Source: Pseudomonas benzenivorans (lineage in GTDB: Bacteria; Pseudomonadota; Gammaproteobacteria; Pseudomonadales; Pseudomonadaceae). Taken from it: a stretch of 64,000 nt of DNA. A model generated the notes under the pieces. That model was given only the letters and a program-made list of their open reading frames with translations. It was not told the origin of the DNA and did no database searches. This document shows positions 1 through 8,897 of the stretch, piece after piece. The stretch covers positions 310,001 through 374,000 of the forward strand of contig NZ_CP073346.1 in assembly GCF_024397895.1 (NCBI RefSeq), read 5' to 3'. Position 1 is the stretch's first letter; the number at the start of each line of letters is the position of its first letter. Made by a program: the position numbers and the translations under genes.

Positions 1-1219
1 ACGGTTACCTCAATCGTATCCAGTCCAGTCGTCGTCTCGAGCGTGAGGCTCAACGCAACGTCGAGTTGATGTGGCTGACCGGACGTTTGATGCCGGACTT
101 CAAGACCATCGCCAACTTCCGCAAGGACAACGGCAAGGCAATCCGCGGCGTCTGTCGGCAGTTCGTGGTGCTGTGTCAGCAGCTTGGCCTGTTCTCGGAA
201 GCGCTGGTGGCCATCGACGGCAGCAAGTTCAAGGCGGTCAACAATCGCGACCGCAACTTCACCAGCGCCAAGCTTCAGCGGCGAATGGAGGAGATCGAGT
301 CCAGCATCAACCGCTACCTGACTGCGCTCGATACCGCAGATCGTCAGGAACCTGCCGTAGCGCAGGTCAAATCCGAACGCCTCCACGAAAAGATCGCGAC
401 CTTGAAAACTAAGCTGCAAGAACTCAAGGAAATCGAGGTTCAGCTCAACGAAACACCGGATAAACAGATCTCGCTGACCGATCCCGATGCCCGCTCAATG
501 AAGACCCGGGGCAGCGGCATGGTCGGCTACAACGTGCAGGCGGCGGTCGATGCGAAGCACCACCTGATCGTCACGCACGAGGTCACCAACAATGGAGTTG
601 ATCGAGATCAGCTGAGTTCGATGGCCAAGCAGGCGCGAGAGGCCATGGGTGTTGAGGAACTCTCGGCGGCCGCAGACAGAGGGTATTTCAAAGGTGAAGA
701 AATCCTGGCGTGCCATGAGGCTGAACCACTGTTTTCGTGCCCAAGACGCTGACCTCGGGAGCGACAGCGGCTGGCCGCTTCGGCAAAGGTGATTTCATCT
801 ATGACCCAGCTAAGAACGAGTACCGATGCCCTGCTGGGCAAAGTCTGATCTGGCGGTACTCAAGCGTCGAGAAAGGGCTAAAGCTGCATCGCTACTGGAG
901 TTCGCACTGCCAAGGTTGTGCGTTGAAAGAGCAGTGCACACCGAGCCCACAGCGCCGGGTGAGCCGCTGGGAGCATGAGGCAGTGCTTGAGGCGATGCAG
1001 AGTCGCTTGGATCAAGCGCCCGAGATGATGCGGATCCGCCGCCAAACGGTTGAACACCCGTTCGGCACGCTGAAGTCTTGGATGGGCGCCACCCACTTCC
1101 TCACCAAGACTCTCGATCGGGTAAGCACCGAGATGAGCCTGCATGTACTCGCCTACAATCTCAAACGCGTGTTGAACTTGCTGGGCAGCAGTGCCCTGAT
1201 GGCAGCGATGAAGGCCTGA
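1..1219 (+). pseudogene. IS1182-family transposase, frameshifted and cut by the window edge
   Basis: Transposase of an insertion sequence. The reading frame is open from base 3, so the N-terminus lies left of the window. Visible family features are the segment around GRLMPDFKTIANFRKDNG, a central coiled-coil-like stretch, and the C-terminal half with a four-cysteine cluster (RCPAG, CQGCALKEQC) and HPFGTLKSWMG. The first half ends at a stop at 750-752, while the second half continues from about 725 in another frame. Reading across 719-730 restores a continuous protein if one base is added, so a single-base deletion is the simplest explanation. IS1182 elements are not known to rely on programmed frameshifting, so the copy is probably inactive. 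The family call rests on recognised motifs; the exact element is unknown. Confidence 0.85.
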
Positions 1220-1521
1220 GGCCTGTTTTACGACTCTTGCCGCCCTCCAGCAGGCGCGCCGAAGCCGAAAGTGCCATAGCAACCAGAATCACCGAATGCG
1301 CCTGATTGGGCCTGATTGGGCCTCTTACGGCCTCCTGGACACTGAGAAAACTCCCCGGCAGTTGATTGCCATCGCTTGCTGCGTTTTTACACGGCCTGGG
1401 CCAGGAGCAGTCGTTGGCTAGCACACTGCTTCACCTGCCGCCTCGGGCCAGCAGCCCGAGAGAACCACAAGCTCGCTTGCAGCAGTCAGGTGCATGCGGT
1501 TGTTAGGCCTATGGCCTCGAC
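1220..1521. other. IS 3' tail and intergenic DNA
   Basis: No gene is supported here. The stretch holds the non-coding tail of the insertion sequence, including a short tandem duplication of GCCTGATTGG near 1299-1320. The right terminal inverted repeat cannot be fixed because the left end of the element is outside the window. A GTTAGGC heptamer at 1502-1508 resembles an integron core site but has no partner. Confidence 0.4.
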
Positions 1522-2907
1522 TCAGACCGGCTTGATGTTTTGGTTCATCCGGAAGAGGTTCGTCGGGTCGTATTTTTTCTTGAGCTCCACCAGCCGTGTG
1601 TACGTCTCACCGTAGGCGAACGCAATGCGCTCCGTCTCATCTTGGGTGAGGAAATTTATGTACGCGCCCGCGCTGGCGAACGGCTGCGACTTGGCGAAGA
1701 ACTCGCGCGCCCAGGCAATGCAGCGCTCGTCCTCGGCGGCCGATTCCCAGCGGCCGTGTACGTTCATTACATAGTTTGCGTCTCGGCTCGAGTAGGCCAT
1801 GGCATCGGGCGCTATGCGGGCCGTCTGGCCGCCGATCGTGCCGACGAAGATCTCGCACTGGGGAGACGGGAGCTTACCGGCATATTCGATGATGGCGTCG
1901 ATCGCACCGTCGCTGAGTCGCGAGAAATTGTGCGACTTCCAGTAGTTACGAGCACCCTTCGTCAAGAGGGGGTCGAAGGCCTGCTGCCAAGCAGTGTAGG
2001 GCTGTACGCCGATGTGCTCACCAAGCGCCGTACCGAAACCGCGGAGAGGCTCGATGAGCTTTTGGCCCTGCGTGGGATCGCCCGCATAACACAGGGCAAG
2101 TGCGACCATCTCTTTACCGTGGGCGTCCGCGGACAGGAAGGGTAGCGGGGGTGCTTTCCGAGTGACTGCCCAGACGTTGAGGTCATCCGGCATTGTCTCG
2201 GTGAAACGAGCGAACTGAGTGAGCACCGATTTTGCTTGGTCGAATGGAAAGACGATGAGCCCGCTCAGCACATCCGGCCCGACGGGATGAAGTCGAAACT
2301 CGAAGCGGGTGACGATACCGAAGTTCCCACCGCCACCACGCAGCCCCCAGAAGAGGTCTGCATTTTCCGTTTCGCTGGCATGCACCTGACCGCCATCTGC
2401 CGTAACAACATCAGCGGAGAGCAGGTTGTCGATGGTCATGCCGTACTTCCGGCTCAGCCAGCCGAAACCGCCACCGAGGGTTAGACCAGCCACACCCGTG
2501 GTCGAGTTGATGCCCAGCGGCGTGGCGAGGCCATGCGCTTGTAGGGCCGCGTCGAACTCACCGAGGGTACAACCTGGCTCGACGGTTGCCCGGCGGGCAT
2601 TCGCGTCCACCTGGACGCCCTTCATCAGCGCGAGGTCGATCATGAGGCCGTCGTCGCAAACGGCATTGCCAGCGATGTTGTGCCCGCCTCCTCGGATTGA
2701 GACGAGTAGGTTTTGCGTGCGTGCGAGCTTGACGGCCTGGACGACATCTTCTGGCGACGTGCAGCGGGCGATCAGCGCAGGCCTACGGTCGATCGTGGCA
2801 TTCCAGATTTGCCGCACCTCGTCGTAGTCCCCGTCGCCAGGGAAGAGTACATCCCCTCGGAAGTCCACTTTGAACTGGTCGATCATCGACTTTTCTAACT
2901 GCTTCAT
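1522..2907 (-). CDS. FAD-linked oxidase of the berberine bridge enzyme-like family
   Basis: Oxidase of 461 residues that uses covalently bound FAD, related to 6-hydroxynicotine oxidase and sugar oxidases. The N-terminal FAD-binding (PCMH) half contains IRGGGHNIAG at residues 71-80; His76 is the expected 8-alpha-histidyl attachment site. A glycine-rich GLTLGGGFGWLS segment follows. The usual second, cysteinyl attachment residue is not visible there, which suggests single covalent linkage. The C-terminus has the BBE signature (YDPTNLFRMNQNIKP). The ATG at 2907 follows a strong AGGAGG ribosome site. It is a single gene next to a dyad at 2924-2949, so a local repressor is likely. The substrate cannot be deduced. 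Confidence 0.85.
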   Translation of the reverse strand: MKQLEKSMIDQFKVDFRGDVLFPGDGDYDEVRQIWNATIDRRPALIARCTSPEDVVQAVKLARTQNLLVSIRGGGHNIAGNAVCDDGLMIDLALMKGVQVDANARRATVEPGCTLGEFDAALQAHGLATPLGINSTTGVAGLTLGGGFGWLSRKYGMTIDNLLSADVVTADGGQVHASETENADLFWGLRGGGGNFGIVTRFEFRLHPVGPDVLSGLIVFPFDQAKSVLTQFARFTETMPDDLNVWAVTRKAPPLPFLSADAHGKEMVALALCYAGDPTQGQKLIEPLRGFGTALGEHIGVQPYTAWQQAFDPLLTKGARNYWKSHNFSRLSDGAIDAIIEYAGKLPSPQCEIFVGTIGGQTARIAPDAMAYSSRDANYVMNVHGRWESAAEDERCIAWAREFFAKSQPFASAGAYINFLTQDETERIAFAYGETYTRLVELKKKYDPTNLFRMNQNIKPV

Positions 2908-2923
2908 GCTTGCCTCCTAGGCT

Positions 2924-2949
2924 ACAGGCTATGTAGACGACATACCTGT
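2924..2949 (-). promoter_or_regulatory. dyad symmetric site, possible operator of the flavin oxidase gene
   Basis: An imperfect palindrome: outer arms ACAGG and CCTGT, inner arms ATGT and ACAT, centred on AGACG. It ends 17 bp before the oxidase start codon, where a TetR- or MarR-type repressor would block transcription. No regulator gene lies beside it, so the binding protein is unknown. Confidence 0.4.
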
Positions 2950-3219
2950 CGCACAACATCCGTGCCTATGCCGGACAACATTCCTTGCAGGTATCTAGGA
3001 GACTGCTGCTTTAGAGACGCTTTCGGAAACTACGACATGAAAGAAGACTAGACCGGAAACTACGGCTAGCCGAATGACGAGGCAGAAGAACTAACACCGC
3101 AGGTCGGAAATAGGTCGACTGCTGCCGGTCGTGACAGGCCAATGGAGGGGCGGAGTTGACTCTGCCAATCGGGTAATCAGCCATACTCAGTTTCCGACCT
3201 TTCATAGAGGTGCAGATCG

Positions 3220-3396
3220 ATGGACCAGGAGAAAGACCAGGAACAAGAAAGCGCTGCCGCTTGGGATAGAAAAGTCCGGGTGGACAAAATCCACTGCCGC
3301 GAGTGCCAGCAGTGCATCTCATATGAAGACAGAAGGATTTATTCCAGAACTGGGAAGTGCGGCTTTTGTGCACATCTCGCGGAACGAAAACGCTGA
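3220..3396 (+). CDS. small four-cysteine protein, possible zinc ribbon
   Basis: Predicted protein of 58 residues. It has a charged N-terminus (MDQEKDQEQE) and then two cysteine clusters, HCRECQQC at residues 25-32 and KCGFCAH at 46-52, spaced as in a small zinc ribbon. An AGAGG ribosome site lies about 10 bases before the ATG, and the stop is at 3394-3396. The paired CxxC motifs and ribosome site argue for a real gene, though I do not recognise the family. It stands alone between the flavin oxidase and the recombinase. It could bind nucleic acid or be a small regulator; that is inference. Confidence 0.5.
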   Translation: MDQEKDQEQESAAAWDRKVRVDKIHCRECQQCISYEDRRIYSRTGKCGFCAHLAERKR

Positions 3397-3526
3397 GTGA
3401 AGCCTGCGATCTACATCGTAGAGCAAACTCGCTGTGAATCGCCCACGGTTCGGTAGTTATCGTTAAGCGGCTGCTTCAGGCCGGTTAGCGACGGCCTGGC
3501 CTCGACCGTCGCTATGCATTGCATGG

Positions 3527-4147
3527 TCAAACTTCGGTCTGTTCCGCCATCTCCAAGGCGTCATCGACCTCAATCCCGAGGTATCGAACGGTGCTCTCCA
3601 GCTTCGTATGGCCTAGCAGCAGTTGAACCGCCCGCAGGTTCTTCGTCCTGCGATAGATCAGTGATGCCTTTGTTCGCCTCATTGTGTGAGTGCCATACAT
3701 GGCTGGATCAAGGCCAATGACTTTCACCCAGCCTTTGACGATACGAGCGTATTGACGAGTGGATAGATGGTCTGAGGTATGCTGCCGGCTCGGAAAAAGG
3801 CAATCCTCGCCGTGGAGCTGGGCTTGATGTATCCAGGCCGCGAGAGCAAACCGAGTTTGCTCAGTGATCTCGAACTGTACTGGTCGCTGCGTCTTTTGCT
3901 GCATCACCATGGCTCGTGATGACACCTGCTCGCCATGGGCAACGTCGCGCACACGGAGCTTGGTTAAGTCGCAGGCTCGAAGTTTGCTGTCGATGGCCAG
4001 ATCGAAGAGAGCCAGATCCCGGGTTCTTTCTGCAATTTGAAGCCTTACTCGGATGGCCCAGATATCTCTCAGTCGGAGCGGGGTTTTCTGCCCGACCAAT
4101 TTTCCTTTGTTCCACGGCTGACGGCTGCAGGTAGCGATGATGTTCAT
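3527..4147 (-). CDS. short tyrosine recombinase / integrase
   Basis: Site-specific recombinase of 206 residues containing only the catalytic domain, without the usual N-terminal arm- or core-binding domain. Visible active-site residues are Arg in SKLRACDL, Lys in MQQKTQRP, the His-x-x-Arg box in GTHTMRR, His in LLGHTK and the Tyr nucleophile in TVRYLGIE. The ATG at 4147 is chosen because GGAGG lies 7 bases upstream; the frame stays open to 4414, but that extension has no recombinase features. Compact recombinases of this type are common on Pseudomonas mobile elements. A perfect inverted repeat covers the ribosome site. The 260 bp upstream to 4432 hold no convincing gene. Confidence 0.85.
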   Translation of the reverse strand: MNIIATCSRQPWNKGKLVGQKTPLRLRDIWAIRVRLQIAERTRDLALFDLAIDSKLRACDLTKLRVRDVAHGEQVSSRAMVMQQKTQRPVQFEITEQTRFALAAWIHQAQLHGEDCLFPSRQHTSDHLSTRQYARIVKGWVKVIGLDPAMYGTHTMRRTKASLIYRRTKNLRAVQLLLGHTKLESTVRYLGIEVDDALEMAEQTEV

Positions 4148-4152
4148 GGCAA

Positions 4153-4173
4153 GTCCTCCACGTGTGGGAGGAC
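4153..4173 (-). promoter_or_regulatory. hairpin covering the integrase ribosome-binding site
   Basis: GTCCTCC and GGAGGAC form a perfect 7-bp stem around a 7-base loop. In the minus-strand mRNA one arm is the GGAGG ribosome site of the integrase, so folding would hide it. This is a plausible translational brake on the recombinase; the function is inferred from the fold only. Confidence 0.5.
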
Positions 4174-4432
4174 AAGGATGGCTAGCCAGAGGAGTGGTTG
4201 CTAACCGGCCAAAAGCTGCCATTCGCCCCATCATCTGACTCAGGGCAAAGAAAACAAATGGGCGTTCCCTTACCTCATAAACAAAAGGCAAGACCTGTCC
4301 CCCAGACCATCTAGAAACCCAAGGCGACTGACTCGTAGTTGTCCACCGGTAGTAGGGGGCGATTGATTGAGTCAGGGCCAATGGCCACCCGGCAGCCCTC
4401 TTTTTCAATAGCATTTTGGATTCCGCCCCCTG

Positions 4433-5728
4433 CTACATGAGCAACCTCGGAAGAAACAGTGCCAAATCCGGGATAAATGTTACGGCAAACACTATTGGCA
4501 AGTGACCGAGCAGGATGAATCTTAGTGTTGGAGCCATATATTCATTGAATGTTGATTTGCCGACCGACCCGGCCATATAGAGAAGCGGCGCGCACGGGGG
4601 AGTAATATTGCCCAGCCCCAAGTTAGTTCCGACGATTGCCGCAAAATGAATAGGGTCCACACCCAAATTCGTAGCCACGGGCATCAGAATAATAGAGGCT
4701 AGGATACTGCCGGACACATCATCAACGAGCATGCCGATACCGATAAGAATCACGTTAATCAGTAGCAGCAGAACAATCTTGTTGTCTGAAAGGCCAGTCA
4801 TGAAGTTTGACAAGTTTTGCGGTACTTGTTCCATGATCATGACCCGGCTCATGACGAACAGAAAAAAGATCATTGCGATAATTGAGCCCGTGCTTACAGC
4901 ACCACTAATGATCGCGTGACCAGCGGCTCGCAGATTAAGCCCTTTATATACCAAGAAACCGACCGGAAGAGTATAAGCGAGGGCAACAGCTGCTGCTTCA
5001 GTAGGGGTAAAAATCCCACCATAGATACCGCCAAGCATAATAATCGGCATCAAAATCGCCCAACTCGCATCCTTAGTTGCCTTGGCGATAACCTTAGTAC
5101 GCTCTGGAAATGAAATCTTTTCTTCCACCTGCAAGAATTTTACATTTCGCAAATACACATAGTTAATAACACAATAAATCGCCGCAATTAAAACGCCGGG
5201 GACAATGGTTGAAAGAAAAGCCGCCGCAACCGAGATCCCACTGGTCAGGGAAAATATAATCATCGGGACACTAGGTGGGATTAACAAGGCGAGAACGGAT
5301 GAGCAACCAACCAATGCTGTGGCGTACCCACGCGGGTAGCCATTTTGGAGCATCTTCGGAATCATTATTGAGCCAATGGCCGCAATTGCCGACGCGCCTG
5401 ACCCGGCAATTGCACCGAATATCGCGCATGTAACAATCGTTACCGCCCCCAAACCACCGCGGACAGGTCCAACAAAAGCATTAACAAAGCGTACCAAGCG
5501 ATCAGAGATGCCACTCGCCCCCATCAAGGAGCCAGCAATAATAAACAAAGGCAAGGACAGCAGTGTAAAACTACTGAGTTGCCAGAATGCGTGTGGCACC
5601 AAGTAGCTCATGCTCTTACCCGTGAGGAGAACAAAGCCGAGGGCACTGGCACCGAATACATAAGCAACGGGCATACCAATCAACAAAAAAATAATAATCA
5701 GCAGCATCGCAACAGTTATCGCAGTCAT
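4433..5728 (-). CDS. dctM: TRAP transporter large permease subunit
   Basis: Large membrane subunit of a tripartite ATP-independent periplasmic (TRAP) transporter. It carries a solute across the inner membrane using an ion gradient, with DctQ as partner and DctP as periplasmic receptor. The 431 residues are mostly hydrophobic, with about 12 membrane segments and DctM-type motifs such as GASAIAAIGSIMIPKM and the late LGLGNITPPCAP segment. It begins 5 bp after dctQ with GGGGTAGG as ribosome site and is last in the operon. The DNA is clearly less GC-rich than the core genes to the right, consistent with acquisition. The substrate cannot be read from the sequence; the neighbours point to an organic acid or acylated compound. 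Confidence 0.9.
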   Translation of the reverse strand: MTAITVAMLLIIIFLLIGMPVAYVFGASALGFVLLTGKSMSYLVPHAFWQLSSFTLLSLPLFIIAGSLMGASGISDRLVRFVNAFVGPVRGGLGAVTIVTCAIFGAIAGSGASAIAAIGSIMIPKMLQNGYPRGYATALVGCSSVLALLIPPSVPMIIFSLTSGISVAAAFLSTIVPGVLIAAIYCVINYVYLRNVKFLQVEEKISFPERTKVIAKATKDASWAILMPIIMLGGIYGGIFTPTEAAAVALAYTLPVGFLVYKGLNLRAAGHAIISGAVSTGSIIAMIFFLFVMSRVMIMEQVPQNLSNFMTGLSDNKIVLLLLINVILIGIGMLVDDVSGSILASIILMPVATNLGVDPIHFAAIVGTNLGLGNITPPCAPLLYMAGSVGKSTFNEYMAPTLRFILLGHLPIVFAVTFIPDLALFLPRLLM

Positions 5729-5733
5729 AATAC

Positions 5734-6267
5734 CTACCCCTTAACTTCGGAACCCACAGGCCGACTCAAACCGTCGCATTCCGCGACCGCATTCTCACAA
5801 AAAAATAGATCGCGAATCTTATATGCAAACATAAAGAAAAACCCAACAACCGCAGCTGCCACCCAAACCGTAGTTGATAGATTCATGTTCGTGCTTTTCC
5901 GGCCGATCTTATACACAAACAGCAAGTATTCTATTGTGTAAAACAAAAAAACGCCCATAACGAGCAAACCGATAAGGTCATTAATAAACCGGATAGCCCG
6001 ACGTCCGCCATTGCCAATATCAAGTAACTCCAGGACACCACCAGTAAGGTGACCACGATCACGTGTAACAACAATCATTGAAATAAAATAAATCCACACC
6101 CCCAGTAAAATACTGACCTCCTCCACCGCCGGCAAAGACTGATCAGTGAAATACCGGAGAAATGCAGCCGCGACCATAACTGCGCTCAGAACTAATGCCA
6201 GCAACACCAAACAGAAACGGAAAACCGCATTGAGACGCCGATCAAAGCGCACCAGTAAGTCTTTCAT
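5734..6267 (-). CDS. dctQ: TRAP transporter small permease subunit
   Basis: Small membrane subunit of the same TRAP transporter, 177 residues with four hydrophobic helices and the DctQ pattern (FRFCLVLLALVLSAVMVA, then LPAVEEVSILLGVW). The ATG at 6267 (MKDLLVRF) is preferred, with GAAGGGAC about 8 bases upstream. A start at 6369 would overlap the end of dctP and add an unrelated leader. It lies between dctP and dctM, as is usual for these operons. Confidence 0.85.
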   Translation of the reverse strand: MKDLLVRFDRRLNAVFRFCLVLLALVLSAVMVAAAFLRYFTDQSLPAVEEVSILLGVWIYFISMIVVTRDRGHLTGGVLELLDIGNGGRRAIRFINDLIGLLVMGVFLFYTIEYLLFVYKIGRKSTNMNLSTTVWVAAAVVGFFFMFAYKIRDLFFCENAVAECDGLSRPVGSEVKG

Positions 6268-6334
6268 GGGGGAATGTCCCTTCAACGATTGAAAGGCCGC
6301 AACACATATGTTGCAGCCTTTACTTGAGGTGAAT

Positions 6335-7360
6335 TTATTTGGATTTAGTGGTGGCGCGAATTTGATCAACTAGATCCTTACCAACAGTAGCTTCCATCCA
6401 GCTCCACTCTTTTTCTTGAATGATACTGCTCATCTTTTCTTGTTGGGCTGGATTCAACTCAACGACATTAATGCCATGGTTCTTAATATTCGCGATCAGC
6501 CCGCTACTGATCGACTCCGCTTCCTTCCAAGCCCAGGCCGCGGCCTCGTCAGCAGCACCTTGGACTTTTGCCTGCTGATCGGCATCGAGGCCTTCCCACC
6601 AGTCTTTATTAACCAAGAATGCACCTTGCTCGAAATAATCGCGGGTAAATACGTAGGTTTCCAACACATCACGCATTTGCCAGATTTCCGAAGGCGGGCC
6701 AAAGGAACGTCCGTCCACCGCACCCAGTTGTAATGCGGTATAAAGTTCCGAGAATGGCATCGGCACGGGATTAAAGCCCAGGTATTCGAACCGCTTAATT
6801 GCTGTTTGCATCGGCGGCACACGTACCTTAATACCTGCACCGTCTTCAGGGAAATTAACGGGTACTTTGCCAGAGCCCTTACGCATTGCAACTCCGCCGA
6901 AATCGATTGGCAGAATGGCAAGAAGCTTCATGTTGAGGCCGCTGTAGATTTCGTCATAAACCTTGACCATTGAACCGCCAGGTCCATAAATATTTGCAGC
7001 TTCTTCCCAGGAGTTGGCCACCATACCCATGATGGATATATTCAAGCGCGGGTCAAAGTCTGTGGCGGGAAAGGTCATTGTCATGCCTATCTCACCAGAT
7101 ATTGTCTGCTCAAACTGCGAAGTCCAGTCGCCTAGATCACCGCCCGGATGATATTCCACGTCGAATTGCCCAGGAGCATTCTTGTCGAGCGACGCCAGAA
7201 ATTTATCGGCCACCTGGTTGAAAATATGTTCTTTAGACATGGCGTGAGCCAGAACAACTTTCTCACTCGCGACCGCCGAAGGAGCAATGACGGCAGCAGC
7301 CATTAGAACTGCACCGGCAATTGCCAAAGTAGACTTCTCAATTGAGCGTGTTATTTTCAT
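6335..7360 (-). CDS. dctP: TRAP transporter substrate-binding protein
   Basis: Periplasmic receptor of 341 residues that delivers the solute to DctQM. A signal peptide is clear: a basic start (MKITRSIEKS), a hydrophobic core to about residue 25 and cleavage near AVAS. The mature part follows the DctP fold, with VLAHAMSKEHIFNQVADKF near the N-terminus and a KVRVPPMQTAIKRF segment that includes the arginine region usually binding the carboxylate. ATG 7360 is chosen over the in-frame TTG at 7366 because GGAG sits 8 bases upstream of it. It is first in the dctPQM unit, which has its own upstream region. Confidence 0.9.
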   Translation of the reverse strand: MKITRSIEKSTLAIAGAVLMAAAVIAPSAVASEKVVLAHAMSKEHIFNQVADKFLASLDKNAPGQFDVEYHPGGDLGDWTSQFEQTISGEIGMTMTFPATDFDPRLNISIMGMVANSWEEAANIYGPGGSMVKVYDEIYSGLNMKLLAILPIDFGGVAMRKGSGKVPVNFPEDGAGIKVRVPPMQTAIKRFEYLGFNPVPMPFSELYTALQLGAVDGRSFGPPSEIWQMRDVLETYVFTRDYFEQGAFLVNKDWWEGLDADQQAKVQGAADEAAAWAWKEAESISSGLIANIKNHGINVVELNPAQQEKMSSIIQEKEWSWMEATVGKDLVDQIRATTKSK

Positions 7361-7738
7361 TTGCAAAGCTCCATTTATTTTTAGATCGCTTGCTTAAAAT
7401 TCACCGCTAAAAATACCGAACTAAATACCGATCAGACCATTACCACCTCCTTACCTCGTAAAACACCTGCCAACTTCGCTGCGCACGCACAAAATCAATT
7501 ACGCATATACAGCTCCCGCTATGTAAGCGTTGCAAACAGCCAAGCCAATTTGAAAATAAACAGTCAAAATCACAAAATTCAAGCCAGTAGAGATTTAGCG
7601 CTTCTAATTAGAGTCAAGCGCTAACGGGCTCACTATATATTTAGGCTTAAATTACCAGTTCCCTGCGCACGCCATGTCCACGTTAAAAACCATTTCGATG
7701 AAAACCTAGGCTCAGGCGGTTCGCTAAGTGCCTCTTAT
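7361..7738 (-). promoter_or_regulatory. intergenic control region between the amidohydrolase and dctP
   Basis: 378 bp without a gene, AT-rich. It must hold the end of the amidohydrolase transcript and the promoter of dctPQM. A perfect 8-bp inverted repeat, TAGCGCTT at 7596-7603 and AAGCGCTA at 7616-7623, has a 12-base spacer. No T-run follows it on the minus strand, so an operator is as likely as a terminator. No confident -35/-10 pair was found. Confidence 0.45.
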
Positions 7739-8893
7739 TTACTTCGCCAGTTCCATTTCCACCAACGCCGTCCACAGACGAACAGCCGGCTCGATTACGT
7801 GGTCGTTGAAGTCGTAGTAAGGGTTGTGCAACGCCGCAGAAGGCTTCTCGCCGTCGACCCCCATCCATAAATAGGCACCAGGGCACGCTTGCAGCATGAA
7901 AGAAAAGTCTTCTGAGGCCATCGAGGGGCTGCAGCCCCATTGAACATTGGACTCGCCCACAGCACGCACCGCAGCACGACGAACAACTTCTGCCGCCTGA
8001 TGGTTGTTTAGGGTCACCGGATAGCTTTTTTGGTAGGCAAGCTTCCCGCTCACCCCAAATGCCTTGGGCAATTGCTCGACAAACTCGCCGATGAGGCATT
8101 CAACCTTGTCACGCACATCCGACTGTAGGCAGCGCACGGTGCCACGCAATACCGCAATCTCAGGGATCACATTGATCGCTTCGCCCGCCTGCAGTTGCGT
8201 CACACTGATAACCGCCGAATCGAGCGGTGACAAACGCCGGGATGGAATGGTCTGCAAAGCCAGTATCAGCTCCGCAGCGGCGACCACAGGATCAGCACCA
8301 CGCTCAGGCATCGCCGCATGACAGCCTTTACCCGTGAGCACAACCTCGAAGGTGTCCAGCGAGGCCATCATCGGCCCAGGATTGATGGCAACATTACCGG
8401 CGGCAAGGCCTGGCCAGTTGTGTAGGCCATAGATGGACGTCATCGGGAACCGCTCAAACAGTCCGTCCTCGATCATTTTCCGAGCACCTGCCAATCCCTC
8501 CTCGGCAGGCTGGAAAACAAAGTGCACGGTACCGCTGAAACAACGCGTTTCGCTAAGGTGTTTTGCCGTCGCCAGCAGGATGGATGTGTGGCCATCATGG
8601 CCGCAGGCGTGCATACAGCCTTGGTGGGTCGATTGGTGGTCACGGCAACCCAGCTCCTGCATTGGCAGTGCATCCATATCGGCACGCAGGCCAATGCTCG
8701 GCCCTTCGCCATTTTGCAGGATGCCCACGACCCCCGTACCAGCCAGGCCGCGATGCACCTCTATCCCGAAGGACTCAAGCAGATGCGCAACATGCTCAGA
8801 TGTCTGAAATTCCTGATAGCCCAACTCGGGCTTGGCATGGAACTGACGACGCCAGGTGATGGCCTCTTCGATGAGCGACTTCGGGATACTCAT
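7739..8893 (-). CDS. M20 family amidohydrolase (hippurate hydrolase-like)
   Basis: Metal-dependent hydrolase of 384 residues that removes an acyl group from an N-acyl amino acid or similar amide. Family motifs are GLRADMDALPMQE, the metal-binding MHACGHDGHTSIL with Cys and His ligands, FQPAEEG with the catalytic Glu, and a late SEDFSFM segment. ATG 8893 has GGAG 9 bases upstream; the longer frame back to 8923 overlaps the aldehyde dehydrogenase. It starts 4 bp after that gene, so the two are cotranscribed. In context it probably opens an amide bond before or after the oxidation steps. The acyl group and amine are unknown. Confidence 0.85.
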   Translation of the reverse strand: MSIPKSLIEEAITWRRQFHAKPELGYQEFQTSEHVAHLLESFGIEVHRGLAGTGVVGILQNGEGPSIGLRADMDALPMQELGCRDHQSTHQGCMHACGHDGHTSILLATAKHLSETRCFSGTVHFVFQPAEEGLAGARKMIEDGLFERFPMTSIYGLHNWPGLAAGNVAINPGPMMASLDTFEVVLTGKGCHAAMPERGADPVVAAAELILALQTIPSRRLSPLDSAVISVTQLQAGEAINVIPEIAVLRGTVRCLQSDVRDKVECLIGEFVEQLPKAFGVSGKLAYQKSYPVTLNNHQAAEVVRRAAVRAVGESNVQWGCSPSMASEDFSFMLQACPGAYLWMGVDGEKPSAALHNPYYDFNDHVIEPAVRLWTALVEMELAK

Positions 8894-8897
8894 GGTA

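Noticed and set aside
1440-1508. GTTAGGC at 1502-1508 looked like the R' core of an integron attC site
   Set aside because: No matching RYYYAAC partner or paired inner boxes were found within 150 bp upstream, and no integron integrase is present.
3131-3400. 89-residue plus-strand frame overlapping the small cysteine protein
   Set aside because: It lacks a ribosome site and recognisable features; the other frame has paired CxxC motifs and a ribosome site.
4148-4414. Upstream extension of the integrase frame by about 89 residues
   Set aside because: The extension has no recombinase-domain features, and a good ribosome site supports the ATG at 4147.
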